Notes under the pieces: model-generated | What the model was told of the DNA's origin: nothing | Database searches by the model: none | The model's input: the letters and a program-made list of their open reading frames with translations, nothing else | DNA from: Staphylotrichum longicolle | Taxonomy: Eukaryota > Ascomycota > Sordariomycetes > Sordariales > Chaetomiaceae | DNA length: 64,000 nucleotides | Assembly: GCA_019096155.1 (NCBI GenBank) | Contig: JAHCVI010000003.1 | Span: 2,604,001-2,668,000, forward strand | Reading direction: 5' to 3' | In this document: piece after piece, positions 23,892 through 34,396 of the stretch | Numbering within the stretch: the first letter of the stretch is position 1 | Layout of the letters: each line of letters starts with the position of its first letter | Made by a program: the position numbers and the translations under genes

Positions 23892-25003
23892 ATGTCGGCG
23901 CCATCCATCCCCAACCTGCTGTCGCTGCGGGGCGGGGCACATGGACGAGGCCGGGGCTTGGGGGGCCGGGGTCGGGGGGTCCAGGCCGGAACGGCGCTCC
24001 CGGATCCCGGCCCGGCCCGACCCACGACGCCACCATCCAGGGCACCGACACCGACGCCGCCGTCTCCCGCCTGAGCGCCGTCGAGCTCGGCTATCTCTCG
24101 GACCCTTTCGCCCGCCTCTTCGTCCAGGGCCCAGCTACCCGCCGCCTACCCATCATCAACCGGGGCACCTACACGCGGACCACCGCCATCGACACCCTCG
24201 TCGACCGCTTCCTGGCCACCACCAACCCCGACGAGCCCCGCCAAATCATCTCCCTCGGCGCCGGCACCGACACCCGCTGCCTGCGCCTCTTCACCTCCCC
24301 CGCCAACCACCGCAACATCGCCTACCACGAGATCGACTTCCTCACCATCATGGCCCGCAAGCAAGCCCTCATCGCCACCACCCCGTCCCTCCGCGCCCTC
24401 CTCACCCCGCCCACCCCGCTGTCCCCCGCAGCCTGGCAATGCTCCTCCTCTTCCCCCACCTCTGCCAGCACGCACAACAACAACAACAACACCCTCACCC
24501 TCCACGGCCTCGACCTCCGCACCCTGACCCCGTCCTCCCCGCCCCTCCCTGCCCTCCTCCCCACCGCCCCAACCCTCCTGCTGTCCGAGTGCTGCCTCTG
24601 CTACCTCGACCCGGCCGCCACCACGCTCCTGCTCGCCCACTTCGCCTCCTCGACCCTCGCCTCCTCCTCTTCCCTGTCAGTCGTCATCTACGAGCCCATC
24701 CTCCCGCACGATCCCTTCGGCAAGACCATGGTCTCCAACCTCGCCGCGCGGGGGATCAGCATGCCGACGCTCGAGGCATACCCCACGCCCGCGGCGCAGG
24801 AGGAGCGGTTGCGGGGCGCCGGGTTCGCCGAGGTCCGCAGCAGGACGGTGGATGGGATCTGGAAGGGTGGGTTGGTGCCGGGGAGAAGGAGCGGGTGGAC
24901 GGGCTGGAGGGGGGGTTGGATGAGGTGGAGAGTGGCGGTTGTTGGCGGGGCATTATATCGTGGTTTGGGGTGGAGGGGGGAAGGGGTGGATTTGGATGTT
25001 TGA
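23892..25003 (+). CDS. ppm1: Leucine carboxyl methyltransferase 1 (PP2A methyltransferase); frame broken four times
   Basis: The protein starts M-S-A-P-S-I-P-N-L-L-S-L-R-G-G at 23892 and continues with T-D-A-A-V-S-R-L, I-N-R-G-T-Y-x-R-T, the SAM-binding S-L-G-A-G-T-D-T-R, H-E-I-D-F, L-L-S-E-C-C-L-C-Y-L and a C-terminal L-A-G-H-Y-I-V-V-W-G. This is the LCMT1/Ppm1 pattern. The enzyme methylates the C-terminal Leu of PP2A catalytic subunits using S-adenosylmethionine. The conserved pieces lie in successive frames 0, 2, 1, 0 and 2 (start coordinate modulo 3). Each step equals one missing base within or next to a G-rich stretch: near 23975, 24868, 24925 and 24968. The last frame ends at the stop 25003. 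No intron fits these short gaps. Decay or consensus undercalling of G runs would both explain this. Confidence 0.8.
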
Positions 25004-25322
25004 GGGGAGTGTGGAATGGGATGGTGGGGGAGGGGTTGAAGAGGGGTGATGGTGGGTTGGGGGTGGTGAGGTGGGTGAGGAGTGGGATGGTGAGAGGAGG
25101 GTGGTATCAAAGGGGTAAAAGATGCACTGTTAGGAATCAATGGACTAAGTGCTCGTGTAATCATCATGGTATCGAATACCGCTAAAAGAAAGCTACAACG
25201 CAAAATACACCATCCAAGCCAAACTCCAGTTTCGCCGCTGGACTAATGCCTGTTCGCCCTAACGCAGTTCGCCCACACCTTGAATCCCCCTCCAGAATGC
25301 ATACATACGTAGATCCAAGCCT
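25004..25322. other. Intergenic 3' flanks of ppm1 and spt3
   Basis: About 320 bases. The first 100 are extremely G-rich on the plus strand. No gene is seen. Confidence 0.6.
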
Positions 25323-27327
25323 CTAAATCAACTTGAGCATCGTCCGCTGCTGCAACCTGGTGCCGTTGAGCATCGCCCTCGACTTCTTGGGCCGCTGCTG
25401 GAGCCGACGGAACGCCTCCTGAATGTGCCGCGGCTCGACGGGCGTCCGGCCCTCGCTGGGCGGGTCGAACAAGCCCCCGCCAGGCAGCTTGCGCTTCTTG
25501 CCCGCGCTCTCGCCCGTGCGCTCGCGGTACTGGTCCTCGTTCTCCTTGATCTTCAGCGCCTCCTCCGTCAGGGTCTGCACCATCTCGAAAGTGAGGAACC
25601 CGAGGATGTCGACAATGTCGTCCGACGGCTTGCTGTCCGTCACGATGCCGAAGCCCGCCCACTCGCGGAATCGCTTGCCCTTGCGGTAGGTGAAGGACGC
25701 CTGGCGGTATTCGGACCAGGTCACGTACTCCTCCTTGGTCATGGCCTTGGTGCGCTCGTCGGCCTTGCGCAGCCGCTGCAAGGTGATGTGGTTCATTTCC
25801 TCCTCCTCTTCGTCTTCTTCGTCCTCGCGTTCGGGCACCTCGACGGGAAAGAATGATGCTGGTTCCCAGGGAAGGCCGACCTTGGCTTTCTTGTTCTTTT
25901 TGGCCGTGTCATCGACGGGCCCGCCGGCGACCACGCCACCGACGGGATCCTCTCCGGCGCCTAGATCGGCTTCGCCGCCCTTGTCGTCCGAGTCCTTCAC
26001 GTTTTTACGCACGTCCTTCCATGAGAGGAATGTGCGCAGGCGAGATACCTTGGGGGCGTCATCGCGGATCTGGAAGATGAGGTCGTTGATTGTGATGGCG
26101 CGCGACCCACGCCGTGACGCCAGCTCGGTGCAATTTCGCAGCTGAAAACCTGTCAGGGGAGATCAAGCCGAGAGGTTTACAGCGAGCTACTTACGATTTC
26201 GATGACCTGCTGGCGAACAATGTCCTCGATGATGCCTGTCGTCTCGATTGAAGGTTCTCCCGTCTCGCCGGACACGTACATCATCTGGTCGAGATAATTA
26301 GCAATGACTTGACCGGGGAGTGGCTCGTATTTGTCGGATTCATCTTTTCGACTGGAATCCACTTGGGTGTCAATGGAGGAAAGGGCAATGCCATGTGCGA
26401 GCTTGAACGCCCAACGCAGGTGGTCTCTGGGAATGCCACGGATGCCCAACTTTGGCTCAAACAGGCGCCAGATGTTTTCCAGCTCCTTGCTCACGTTCAC
26501 GCCAACTGCTTCGTCAAAGGCCTCCTGGAACATGGCGGCCGCGTCGGGCTGCAGGGCACCGAGAGATGACATTTGCGGTGGCCAGGTTGGGAATGACTTG
26601 CTCAACAGCTTGATCGTCTTTTCGAGAGAAATGAAGGGGCATGCGATCTCTCTCCGAGACTTGCGACTTTAATCGGAAATAGCAGGCTTCCCACATTGGG
26701 ATGACGAAAAAGTAAGATGGGTAGGGAAAAAAGGGAAGCCACAGAAACCGCTTGGAAATTGATGAGCCTGTTGAACGGTGCAAGATTCAAAAGTCGCCAG
26801 CAAAGGCTGAGTTTCCCGAAGCGCTGGCTTTGGTGTTGACAACAAGTGTTCAGCCACATCAGTCTTTCTTCTCTGCCAGCTCATGAGACTGTTGTTGCTC
26901 CGATTTGAAGGCCTGGCATGAGGACAACTCGTCATCCCGGCCTCCGTTCCTGTTTGACCGAAGTTGATGTCTCGATTCGAGTTGACAAGGGGCAGAACCA
27001 TCATGCTCTTGATGAGAGCACTCAGCGTTCCAAATAAGGTACTTGACAACACATAACGCATGGTTGGCCAACACTCATCGAGCCGTTCCCATTCAGGGGT
27101 ATCCGTCAAGCCAGGGTTGAACTGAGCAGCCCACCACACGAGGACTTGCGCAACGTATCCAAGTTCCATCGAACACTTGAAAGCAATGCAATACAATTCC
27201 ATGTAAAATAAAAGAAAGCCACGCAAGTCAAGACACAACTAAGTAGCTCACAGAGAGGGAGAAAAGGACCACGCACCTGCTGGATCTCCTGGCGGTACTT
27301 GAACTGCTTGTCCCTGTTATCCGCCAT
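25323..27327 (-). CDS. spt3: SAGA subunit Spt3 (histone-fold protein)
   Basis: Exons on the minus strand are 27327-27277, 26284-26195 and 26141-25323, giving 319 residues. Exon 1 encodes 17 residues ending Y-R-Q-E-I-Q-Q. Exon 2 begins M-M-Y-V-S-G-E-T and exon 3 begins L-R-N-C-T-E-L-A. Joined, they give the uninterrupted N-terminal histone fold of Spt3, followed by L-S-W-K-D-V-R-K-N and the C-terminal second fold (V-D-I-L-G-F-L-T-F-E-M-V). Spt3 helps SAGA load TBP at promoters. All junctions are phase 0 (GTGCGT and GTAAGT donors). Intron 1 is 992 nt, far longer than any other intron here, and its 3' part is an open frame in phase with exon 2 (separate entry). Confidence 0.88.
26288..26605 (-). 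other. Protein-like open frame inside spt3 intron 1, in phase with exon 2
   Basis: From an ATG at 26605 the minus strand is open for about 105 codons (M-S-K-S-F-P-T-W ... L-E-N-I-W-R-L-F-E-P-K ... H-L-R-W-A-F-K-L-A-H-G). It then runs without a stop through the presumed CAG acceptor into Spt3 exon 2. Composition is protein-like rather than intronic. It could be an alternative first exon giving a different Spt3 N-terminus, or the relic of another gene. A second protein-like stretch lies upstream in the same intron at roughly 27120-26900 (W-W-A-A-Q-F-N-P-G ... E-W-E-R-L-D-E-C-W). I recognise neither. Confidence 0.4.
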
Positions 27328-27963
27328 CTTGACAATGGGGATCGGGCACCCGATCAACAATATGAATCAAACAGTTGAGCAAACAAAAAGATAAGAATGC
27401 TGATTGACGATGATCGGTATTGCTAACAAGACGGAGGCTGGGGATGGCGGCAGGTGGAGGAGGAGTAGGAGCCAGCCAGAGCCGAAAGAGCGACAGTTTC
27501 GCCTGAATGATGTTGCAGAACGCGTCACGTATTTACTACGAATGTAGCAAACTTTGTAGGGTGCAGGATAACTCGTGAGTTCATGACGGGGCTTGAATGC
27601 GTCTTGGATGCAAGTAGGCGAATTGAGAGTTGGGAAGGCTGAGTTGATGTTCGAGCCGTTCCACGGCGTTCAGGACCATGTGGGTCCCGGTTGCGGTGCC
27701 AAGTCAGCCTTGTCTTAATCTGCATTAGCGCAGTTCCAGGTCAGGAGCATGGTGCCCCGCCATCCCCGCCAACCTGTGAACCCCACATGAGCTCCCGCAT
27801 CCAGCTTGCACCTGCCTGGGCGCATACGCAACCTCACCTCTTCCGAATATGGGAGCCTAGACTCGCCTCTCTGGGTTAAAACCTGACGATATCCCTTGAA
27901 AGGCCTCGACAATCTTCATCAACTTGGATACCCGTCACCGCCGGTGACCCCCCAGTCGTCAAG
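27328..27963. promoter_or_regulatory. Divergent promoter region, spt3 and ist1
   Basis: About 640 bases between the two ATG codons. No gene is supported and no specific regulatory motif is recognised. Confidence 0.5.
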
Positions 27964-28989
27964 ATGCCTCCCGCATCAACAATCGTCGTACGTCATACCA
28001 ACCAAGCATCCCATGTTCCCATGTTCCCAGGACTCCCCCCTTCCCTACCAGCAAACGGCGCCCCTCAAACTGACATGCCGCCTTCTTCCCAACAGCCCAA
28101 AATCAAAGTCCAACTCAAACTGTCCATCGCGCGCCTGCGCATGGTGCAGAAGCGCGATGAGGCGCTCGCCAAGACACAGCGGCGCGCCATGGCCCAGCTG
28201 CTCGAGCAAGGCAAGACCGACTCGGCGCGCATCCGCGTCGAGAACATCATCCGCTCCGACATCATCACGGAGCTGCACGAGATCCTCGAGCTGTACTGCG
28301 AGCTGCTGCTGGCGCGCGCGGGCCTGCTCGACGCCTCGCCGACGTGCGACCCGGGCCTGGAGGAGGCCGTCAAGAGCATCCTGTACGCGGCCCCCAAGAC
28401 GGAGATCAAGGAGCTGCAGGTCGTGAGGGGGCTGCTGGCCGAGAAGTTTGGCAAGGAGTTTGTGCTGCAGGCCATGGAGAATCCCGACGGGCGGGTGAGC
28501 GAGAAGGTGGTGAAGAAGCTGAACGTGCAGCCGCCCAAGGAGGAGCTGGTGCAGGGGTATCTGGAGGAGATTGCAAAGGCGTATGGCGTGGACTGGCCCC
28601 CTGGGAGGAGGCAGGATCTGGGGGAGCCGCCAGATTTCATGGATGGGGAGGGTAGTGATGGGGGCGAGGACGGCGGGCAGAAGCAGAAGGTGCTCGAGAC
28701 GCCGCTGCTTGGAGAGGATGAGGAGGTTGATGCGAGGGAGCAGCTCAGCAAGGCGACCCCGCCGAGGAGTTTTGGCCCGGCAAGCCCGCTACACGTCAAC
28801 CCGCCGAGCGCATCAACAGACAATATCCACCCCAAAGTCACGCTCAACAAGGTGGAGTTGACGCCGACCAAGAAGCCGGCGGCTGGAGTGACGGTAGCCA
28901 AGAAGCCAGCGGAGAAGAAGGGAAGCATTGCGGATGGGATCCCCGATGTGGACGAGCTGGCCAAGAGGTTTGCTGCGCTGAAGAGGTGA
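27964..28989 (+). CDS. ist1: IST1 homologue, ESCRT-III-associated regulator of Vps4
   Basis: Exon 1 is 27964-27987 (8 codons). An intron of 108 nt (GTACGT donor, CAACAG acceptor) is followed by exon 2, 28096-28989, giving 305 residues. The Ist1 domain begins P-K-I-K-V-Q-L-K-L-S-I-A-R-L-R-M-V-Q and contains R-V-E-N-I-I-R-S-D and E-L-Y-C-E-L-L-L-A-R-A. The C-terminal D-E-L-A-K-R-F-A-A-L-K-R is a MIM1-type helix that binds the Vps4 MIT domain. The protein tunes ESCRT-III disassembly at endosomes. The intron length is a multiple of three and has no stop, so retention would only insert 36 residues. The spliced form aligns better with the family start. Confidence 0.88.
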   Translation: MPPASTIVVRHTNQASHVPMFPGLPPSLPANGAPQTDMPPSSQQPKIKVQLKLSIARLRMVQKRDEALAKTQRRAMAQLLEQGKTDSARIRVENIIRSDIITELHEILELYCELLLARAGLLDASPTCDPGLEEAVKSILYAAPKTEIKELQVVRGLLAEKFGKEFVLQAMENPDGRVSEKVVKKLNVQPPKEELVQGYLEEIAKAYGVDWPPGRRQDLGEPPDFMDGEGSDGGEDGGQKQKVLETPLLGEDEEVDAREQLSKATPPRSFGPASPLHVNPPSASTDNIHPKVTLNKVELTPTKKPAAGVTVAKKPAEKKGSIADGIPDVDELAKRFAALKR

Positions 28990-29887
28990 ATGATCCTTAC
29001 TTGGGAACTGTCTTTCAGCCTTAGGTATAGCCTGCCTGTGGTACTTTCTTGGGTTGACATCGGATGGCCTCAGTCATGGTGTTGGAGTCCGGTGTTTGGT
29101 TCCATGTTTCTTTGTTCGCTTTGGAGATGCATGCAAGAACCCAAATCTATATATTCCTTACAATCACCTTTGTTATTGTGGTGCAGTGACGGGAAACGGG
29201 TTGGACAGCTCTGTTGCCGTGGCAGGCCAGGAATAGTCTCCGTTCGGTTGCAGCGATGCTCTTAATCGCAGGGCGGCAACTCCTAGCACACCAGCTCCAA
29301 CTACCTTGACAGTCTGGTGCTCCGCGCATTTGGGAGGAACTGTGATTGCGGATTCTTAGGTATTTTGCTGCGACTTGGGTTCGGCTTGCACCTTTGGTTG
29401 CACCTTCCTCAACTATCGCACGACCTGTCCAGGCTCCCACCGCCCAGTTCACGACCACCACCACCTTCCATCATCGACCGATTATCTAACAGCTACCTAA
29501 CCAACCCATTTTTTTTTTTTTCGCTCTGGCCTTCCAGATCTCAGAGCAAGCAAGCTTTGTGGACGGGTTTCTCGTCCCTTGCGTTCTATTGGGGATCTCG
29601 TCTCCTTCATTTTTACCTTGATTAAGTCCAAGAACCTGCAACACCCTCTCACGTTTGTTCGTTCCAAGCGCAAGTCCGGCGACGAATTCGGGATTGAGAT
29701 CAAGAACACAACATTCCCCCGTACCCAGCGCACTCTTTTCCAGACCTCGTCATAACCTACTTCGGGTTGTGTTACCAGTGCTGCTGCCAACGAGTCGGGC
29801 GCTGAGAGCAAACATCCGAGCATTGCGATCACCATCCACCTCATTTGGGGAGCCCGTGTCTCCCCGTGTCTCCTCGGGCAGCCCATA
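28990..29887. other. Intergenic, ist1 3' flank and zinc-knuckle gene promoter
   Basis: About 900 bases. A T-run of about twelve lies near 29510-29521. No gene is supported. Confidence 0.55.
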
Positions 29888-32282
29888 ATGAATCACTCCG
29901 GCAAGATCAAGCAGAACCTGGAGATTTTGGGGCTTGAGAACCTCGAAAACGTCTCTCTGAGTCTGTTGCTGCGGATCATCACGGAGAGATTGCCCTCCAA
30001 TGTGAGCAAAACCCAGGTTCTCAACATCTACACCATGTGGCTCCATTCCCGGCTGGTGGCACTCGACATCTCGCCTGAAGGCACGGTGAGGCACGAGATC
30101 ACAAACTGGTACCGCTTTCTCAAGACCTTGAGGAACGAAGACAATCTGATTTCCGAAGCGTTTTGCGACTGGCAACGCGGTGAGGTCATGGAAAATCCAA
30201 CCAGCTTGAGACGGCTTAGCATTGCCGAAGCAGAGTTGTCTAGGCTCATGTCCGATCCGCCCACTTCCCCAGAGCCTGGCTCTGATTTCGGACAATCAGA
30301 CGCCCACTACGGCCAGATGCACCCGGACAGGATCAGACTGTCTCGTGAGGACAACACAGTCATCGAGGCGGATCATGACGAGGCGGACGTCGTTTTCCTT
30401 CCTTCCAGCACTCTGGCAAAGGTCTCGACTTCTGTTCAGAACCATGCCCTCAGTGGAGAGCCGGATTTGTCCTTTTTGACAGGATCCAACAAGGTGGCTC
30501 TGAACGACATGACCAAGATGTCTTCTGACAACGAGACGAGCCCCAGCACCTCTTATTTCAAGAGCAAGCCGATGCCCGCGGTCCCTGGAGCTCCCTCAAA
30601 GAAGGCAGCAGGAAAGAAAAATGGCGCTCCCGAGAAGCTGAACACGGACTATCACATTTGTGATCGGTGCAAAAGAACAGGTAATCACAAGCGCAAACTC
30701 GTGCACAGAAATCAATTTTAACATTTGTCAAGGCCACCGTCTCAGAGACTGCCCAACGAACATGGACCCCATGTTCAAAATGTTGCCGCCGAGAACCTAC
30801 CTGTGCCACTTTTGCGACGCGGTCGGCCTCCATTTCGGCCTCTTTTGCCCTCAGCACCCAGATCCGGACTCCATTTCTCGCCGAAGGGCACGACATCAGA
30901 AGGCCCTTCGTCGGTTTGGTGAAGGTAGCACTCTTAACTTCAGGGATGTACCCAAGGCCGAGCATGTGGACCGCCTCCTGGTTGATTCTGACGCCGGTAG
31001 GGGACGCTCCAAGTCTCCCCTTCCCGAGACTAAGGGAGATCAGCTTGGAGACTACCGGCTCAGCCCGGCGGAAAGCTTCTCTCGTCTTCGACTGTCGTCT
31101 GCTGGCAAACACCAAGGCAAACGCAAGGCGTCAACTTCGCCTGCCCCTGAGAAAGCTGGTTTGCGGAAGAAGCACCAGACACAGGCTCATAAGGGCATCA
31201 AGAAGGGTCGAATCCTGTCGTTCCCGGACGATGTTTTAAGCAAGAGAAAGGATCGTGAGGAAGGGCGACTGTCGTACGACGACGAAGTATACGGAGAGGA
31301 CTTGCCATCCCCTGTCGCCAAGCGGACAGTTCGCCTTCCAGAAGCCGAGATGACGGACACTGCTCACGAGCCCGAAAAACCCGTCTCCGTCACGAAAACC
31401 GACCTCAGCGGGTTCATTAGGTGCCGGCTGTTTGAGCTTGACCTCATGGAGATGATTCAGGCCGAGAGCACCAAAACAGATCTGATGTTCATCATCGATG
31501 GCGTCGAGCGCATGCCGCCTTGCGACAGCTTTCTCGTTAAATTGTTCAAGGGCCAAGAGGGCATCGGCGTCAACGAGAGGTTCAAGAAGATCCGCCCGTG
31601 CCCCACGGACTATTTCCAGTATCTCGTAACAGCAGAAGAGATCGAGATGATCGACTGTAAGATGGCAACCGAGGTGGATGCTGCTGCCGTCAAGGGGACG
31701 CCCGGTGCGTTTGACGGCAAAGAGGCAGTCGGCTCCGGCATGATGCACGAGGAGCCTGCTCTCACAGTTGCTACAAAGGATGCGGACGCGGAGATGGCCG
31801 ATGTTGCCGCTTCTGCGGTCATCTTCATTTCTTCTGATGAAGAAGATGCGGTGATGCTCGAGGCAGGAAGCCCCAAGTTTGAAGAGTCTTTGCCTAGGAT
31901 GGATGGCTTTGAAGCTGGTGCCATCGCAGCCCCTGCCACGGATGGTTCTGGCACCAACGGAGTCCCGCAAGAGGCACTGCCGGGTGCTCTCGCTGAGACG
32001 CTTGACAGCGGTTTCAAATCTTCCTCCATCTGTGAGGTAGTCCATGTCGATCTCACGGTCTCCTCACCTCCTCGGCCTCTTGAGGGCACGACAATGGAGA
32101 TCGAGGCATCGCCCCGGACATCAGAGAGCCCAGCATCCCGGCATATCAAGCCATTTGCTCAGGCCATCCATGAAGAAGTGGAGATGGCTGGCACGGTTAC
32201 TGCAAAGGCACCTGCATTCCCAGAGAAGGACGGCGAGGCGATCGTCATCAATGACTCCTCACAGCCTTCCGAAGCTTCTTAG
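29888..32282 (+). CDS. CCHC zinc-knuckle protein with several SUMO-interaction-like motifs, function unknown
   Basis: Exons 29888-30680 and 30733-32282 give 780 residues. The 52-nt intron (GTAATC donor, CAAG acceptor) splits the knuckle codon for Gly. The knuckle is C258-x2-C261-x4-H266-x4-C271 followed by P-T-N, and a second Cys pair (C-H-F-C) comes soon after. The N-terminal 100 residues look helical. The middle is basic (G-K-R-K-A, K-K-G-R-I). The acidic C-terminal part holds short hydrophobic-acidic strings typical of SUMO-interaction motifs: V-V-F-L (168), V-I-F-I-S-S-D-E-E-D (627), V-V-H-V-D-L (700) and I-V-I-N-D (768). A nuclear RNA- or SUMO-linked role is inference. I cannot name the family. 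Confidence 0.75.
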
Positions 32283-33266
32283 GCCCTCCCAGTTACAGCA
32301 TCCTTATCGTTGGCGTCTGGACTTTTCACCAGATATTGAGTGACGACGCTGCTCCAACAGGGCCAAGTCGGGTTGCTCTGGGTTATTCAAGTTGGTACAG
32401 ACTCTTAGTTCGAGCAGTTTATTAGCCATTTCTTTTTACTTCTATCATGTTGTATCTTTCTATTTTGCGGGTTCAGCGTCTAATAAAGGCGCAAGAAGCT
32501 ATTCCGCTGAACGGATGGGTTGCTGATTTCGATGCGGTGGTCCTACTGCTCGATGCTTTTGACCTGAGACTCAATATTGATATGGGCGGGCTGGGACGAT
32601 AGGTAACGGCGTTTGGGAGTTCGGTTGCTTCGCTTCTGGGATCACTCTACGTCAAGGCTTCCTTCCAGGCGCACAAGGCGTTTGCTACCGCCCCTGATTG
32701 AAATATTGCGGTGAATCCTACTCTCCCGTGCTCAGGCAAAGTGATCGCTGCCTTTCTGGCTATTTCCATTCTACTATCTGGTATCGTCCGTTCCAACAAT
32801 GGACTCGTCGGAAGCATGAACTTCCCATTGAAAAATACCCCGGGTTCCCTTTGTGGTGCTCCTGTATGGTGTCTTGTCTCGATCATCACCTGGCCGCCAT
32901 GCGTGCCATCCCGATGTTCGTTCTCCCGAACTGAACGAGCCGGCGCCCGGTCTTTCTGAGAAAAAGACAGAACCCAGTTCGATGACCACCCCCTTGGCAC
33001 GGAATTTGTCCTGTCTCCCCATGCCTGGAGGAGTACCTATGCCGACAACGACCGGCTCGTTGCTCAGTCCCCTTGCTCTCCCTCTTGGCCTAATTTCGCA
33101 CCACTGGGTATAGCTGGACGTTATCCCTGGCCTCGGCACGCAGTGACGTCGGCTCCTGCATATGGCCGTTCCTCCTTTCCCTTCTCCCCCTTTGACCACT
33201 CAACCTCCTCCTCCTCCCCCTCTGATAGTGTTACCCATATCCCTCCCCACCACCCTGTCGCCCCCT
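32283..33266. other. Intergenic between the convergent zinc-knuckle and AP-2 sigma genes
   Basis: About 980 bases of 3' flanks. An AATAAA at 32482-32487, 200 bases after the zinc-knuckle stop, is a plausible polyadenylation signal. No gene is supported. Confidence 0.6.
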
Positions 33267-33841
33267 TCACTCCAATTTATCCAGGTGCTCCAGCCGCGTC
33301 AGCACAACCTGCTTGCTCGTCTCCTCGATCTCGCCGGCCAGGAACACCTCGTCGAGGATGGCGTAGACCTTGTAAAAGTTGAAGACGAGGTCGAGCTCGC
33401 AGACATTGCCGAAGAAGGAGTCGAGCACCTCGACGAAGAAGTGGATCGCCTCGAGGTAGGCGAGCTCGTTGTCGTTGGTGTCGACGCAGGCGCGAGAGAA
33501 GAGCCCCGCGTAGCGGCGGTAGACGAGCTTGTTGTTGCGGAACTCGACAAAGTTGGACTGGTACTTTTGGTCGCGCGGGGCGACGAGGCGGTGGACCTTT
33601 TTTTTTGCACAGAGGAGAGTCAATTGATGTTTAGGGGTGGGAAGGAGGGGAAGGTAAGGTTACCTCGCCCTTGAGCTTGATCTTTTCGTCGTCGCTGTAG
33701 GGGTTGTACCACTTGGCCAGGCGGGTTTTGCCCCTGCGAGGTGAGTGCACAACTGTTAGTTTACTTGACGAGCTAAAAGCGGAGGGAGTGGGAGAGGAGA
33801 TAAACGCACTGGCGGTTCTGAATGAGAATAAATGACAACAT
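33267..33841 (-). CDS. aps2: AP-2 adaptor complex subunit sigma
   Basis: Three exons, 33841-33810, 33733-33664 and 33596-33267, give 143 residues, the standard sigma length. The start M-L-S-F-I-L-I-Q-N-R-Q-G-K-T-R-L-A-K-W-Y is diagnostic. F-V-E-F-R-N, Y-R-R-Y-A-G-L-F and Y-L-E-A-I-H-F-F-V-E-V-L-D follow. The sigma subunit binds the acidic-dileucine signal of cargo in clathrin-mediated endocytosis. The donors are GTGCGT and GTAACC. The acceptor of intron 2 is preceded by nine A instead of a pyrimidine tract, which is unusual. The assignment to AP-2 rather than AP-1 rests on V-H-R-L-V-A-P-R-D and on general similarity. Confidence 0.93.
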
Positions 33842-34396
33842 GGCTGCGGCGCGGGGTGCCCGCGTGTTGTCTCGCTGCCGCGCTGCGCTGGGGAGGTTGC
33901 GGTCGCGATGTCCGGGATAGGGGAAGAAGTGGGACGGCTTAAACGGATGGTGACAGGGGACGGATGGGAAACCAGGGTTGGGGTTGACTGCTTGGTAATG
34001 CGACCCCTGTTTCTTGGAGATGGCCATCAAGGTGCACATATTCAATCAGTGCGTCTGGGATTGTCCGCGAATATGAAATGTCCATATTAAGGGTATCGCA
34101 TACTGTGTATAGCTAATCTCCTGTCACACCTCCGATGCAGTGCCACTGCCAGAGCCTCAAGCACACGGTTCTTGTTGTTTCGGCCTCTTCTAGTATCCCG
34201 AACGCCAAAGCTGCAATGCCCTGCCAAACGCCAACCTCCCGTCGACCCGTAACCATCTATCGCCCGTTGGATCGATCTTCTAGTCTTCGTATACGGGTCC
34301 TCGACAACTTCTCCTCAACTTCACCATGACTACGGCCGCCGCCGCCGCCGCCGTTGCCGCCGCAAAACTCTCCGGCCTCTCTGTCGAGTGACGACG
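33842..34396. other. Intergenic, aps2 upstream and MFS gene downstream
   Basis: About 555 bases with no supported gene. A short GCC trinucleotide run lies near 34333-34350. Confidence 0.55.

Noticed and set aside
23965..23990. A tiny intron explaining the first frame change in ppm1
   Set aside because: The only GT...AG pair that fits would be about 14 nt, far below a workable intron length.
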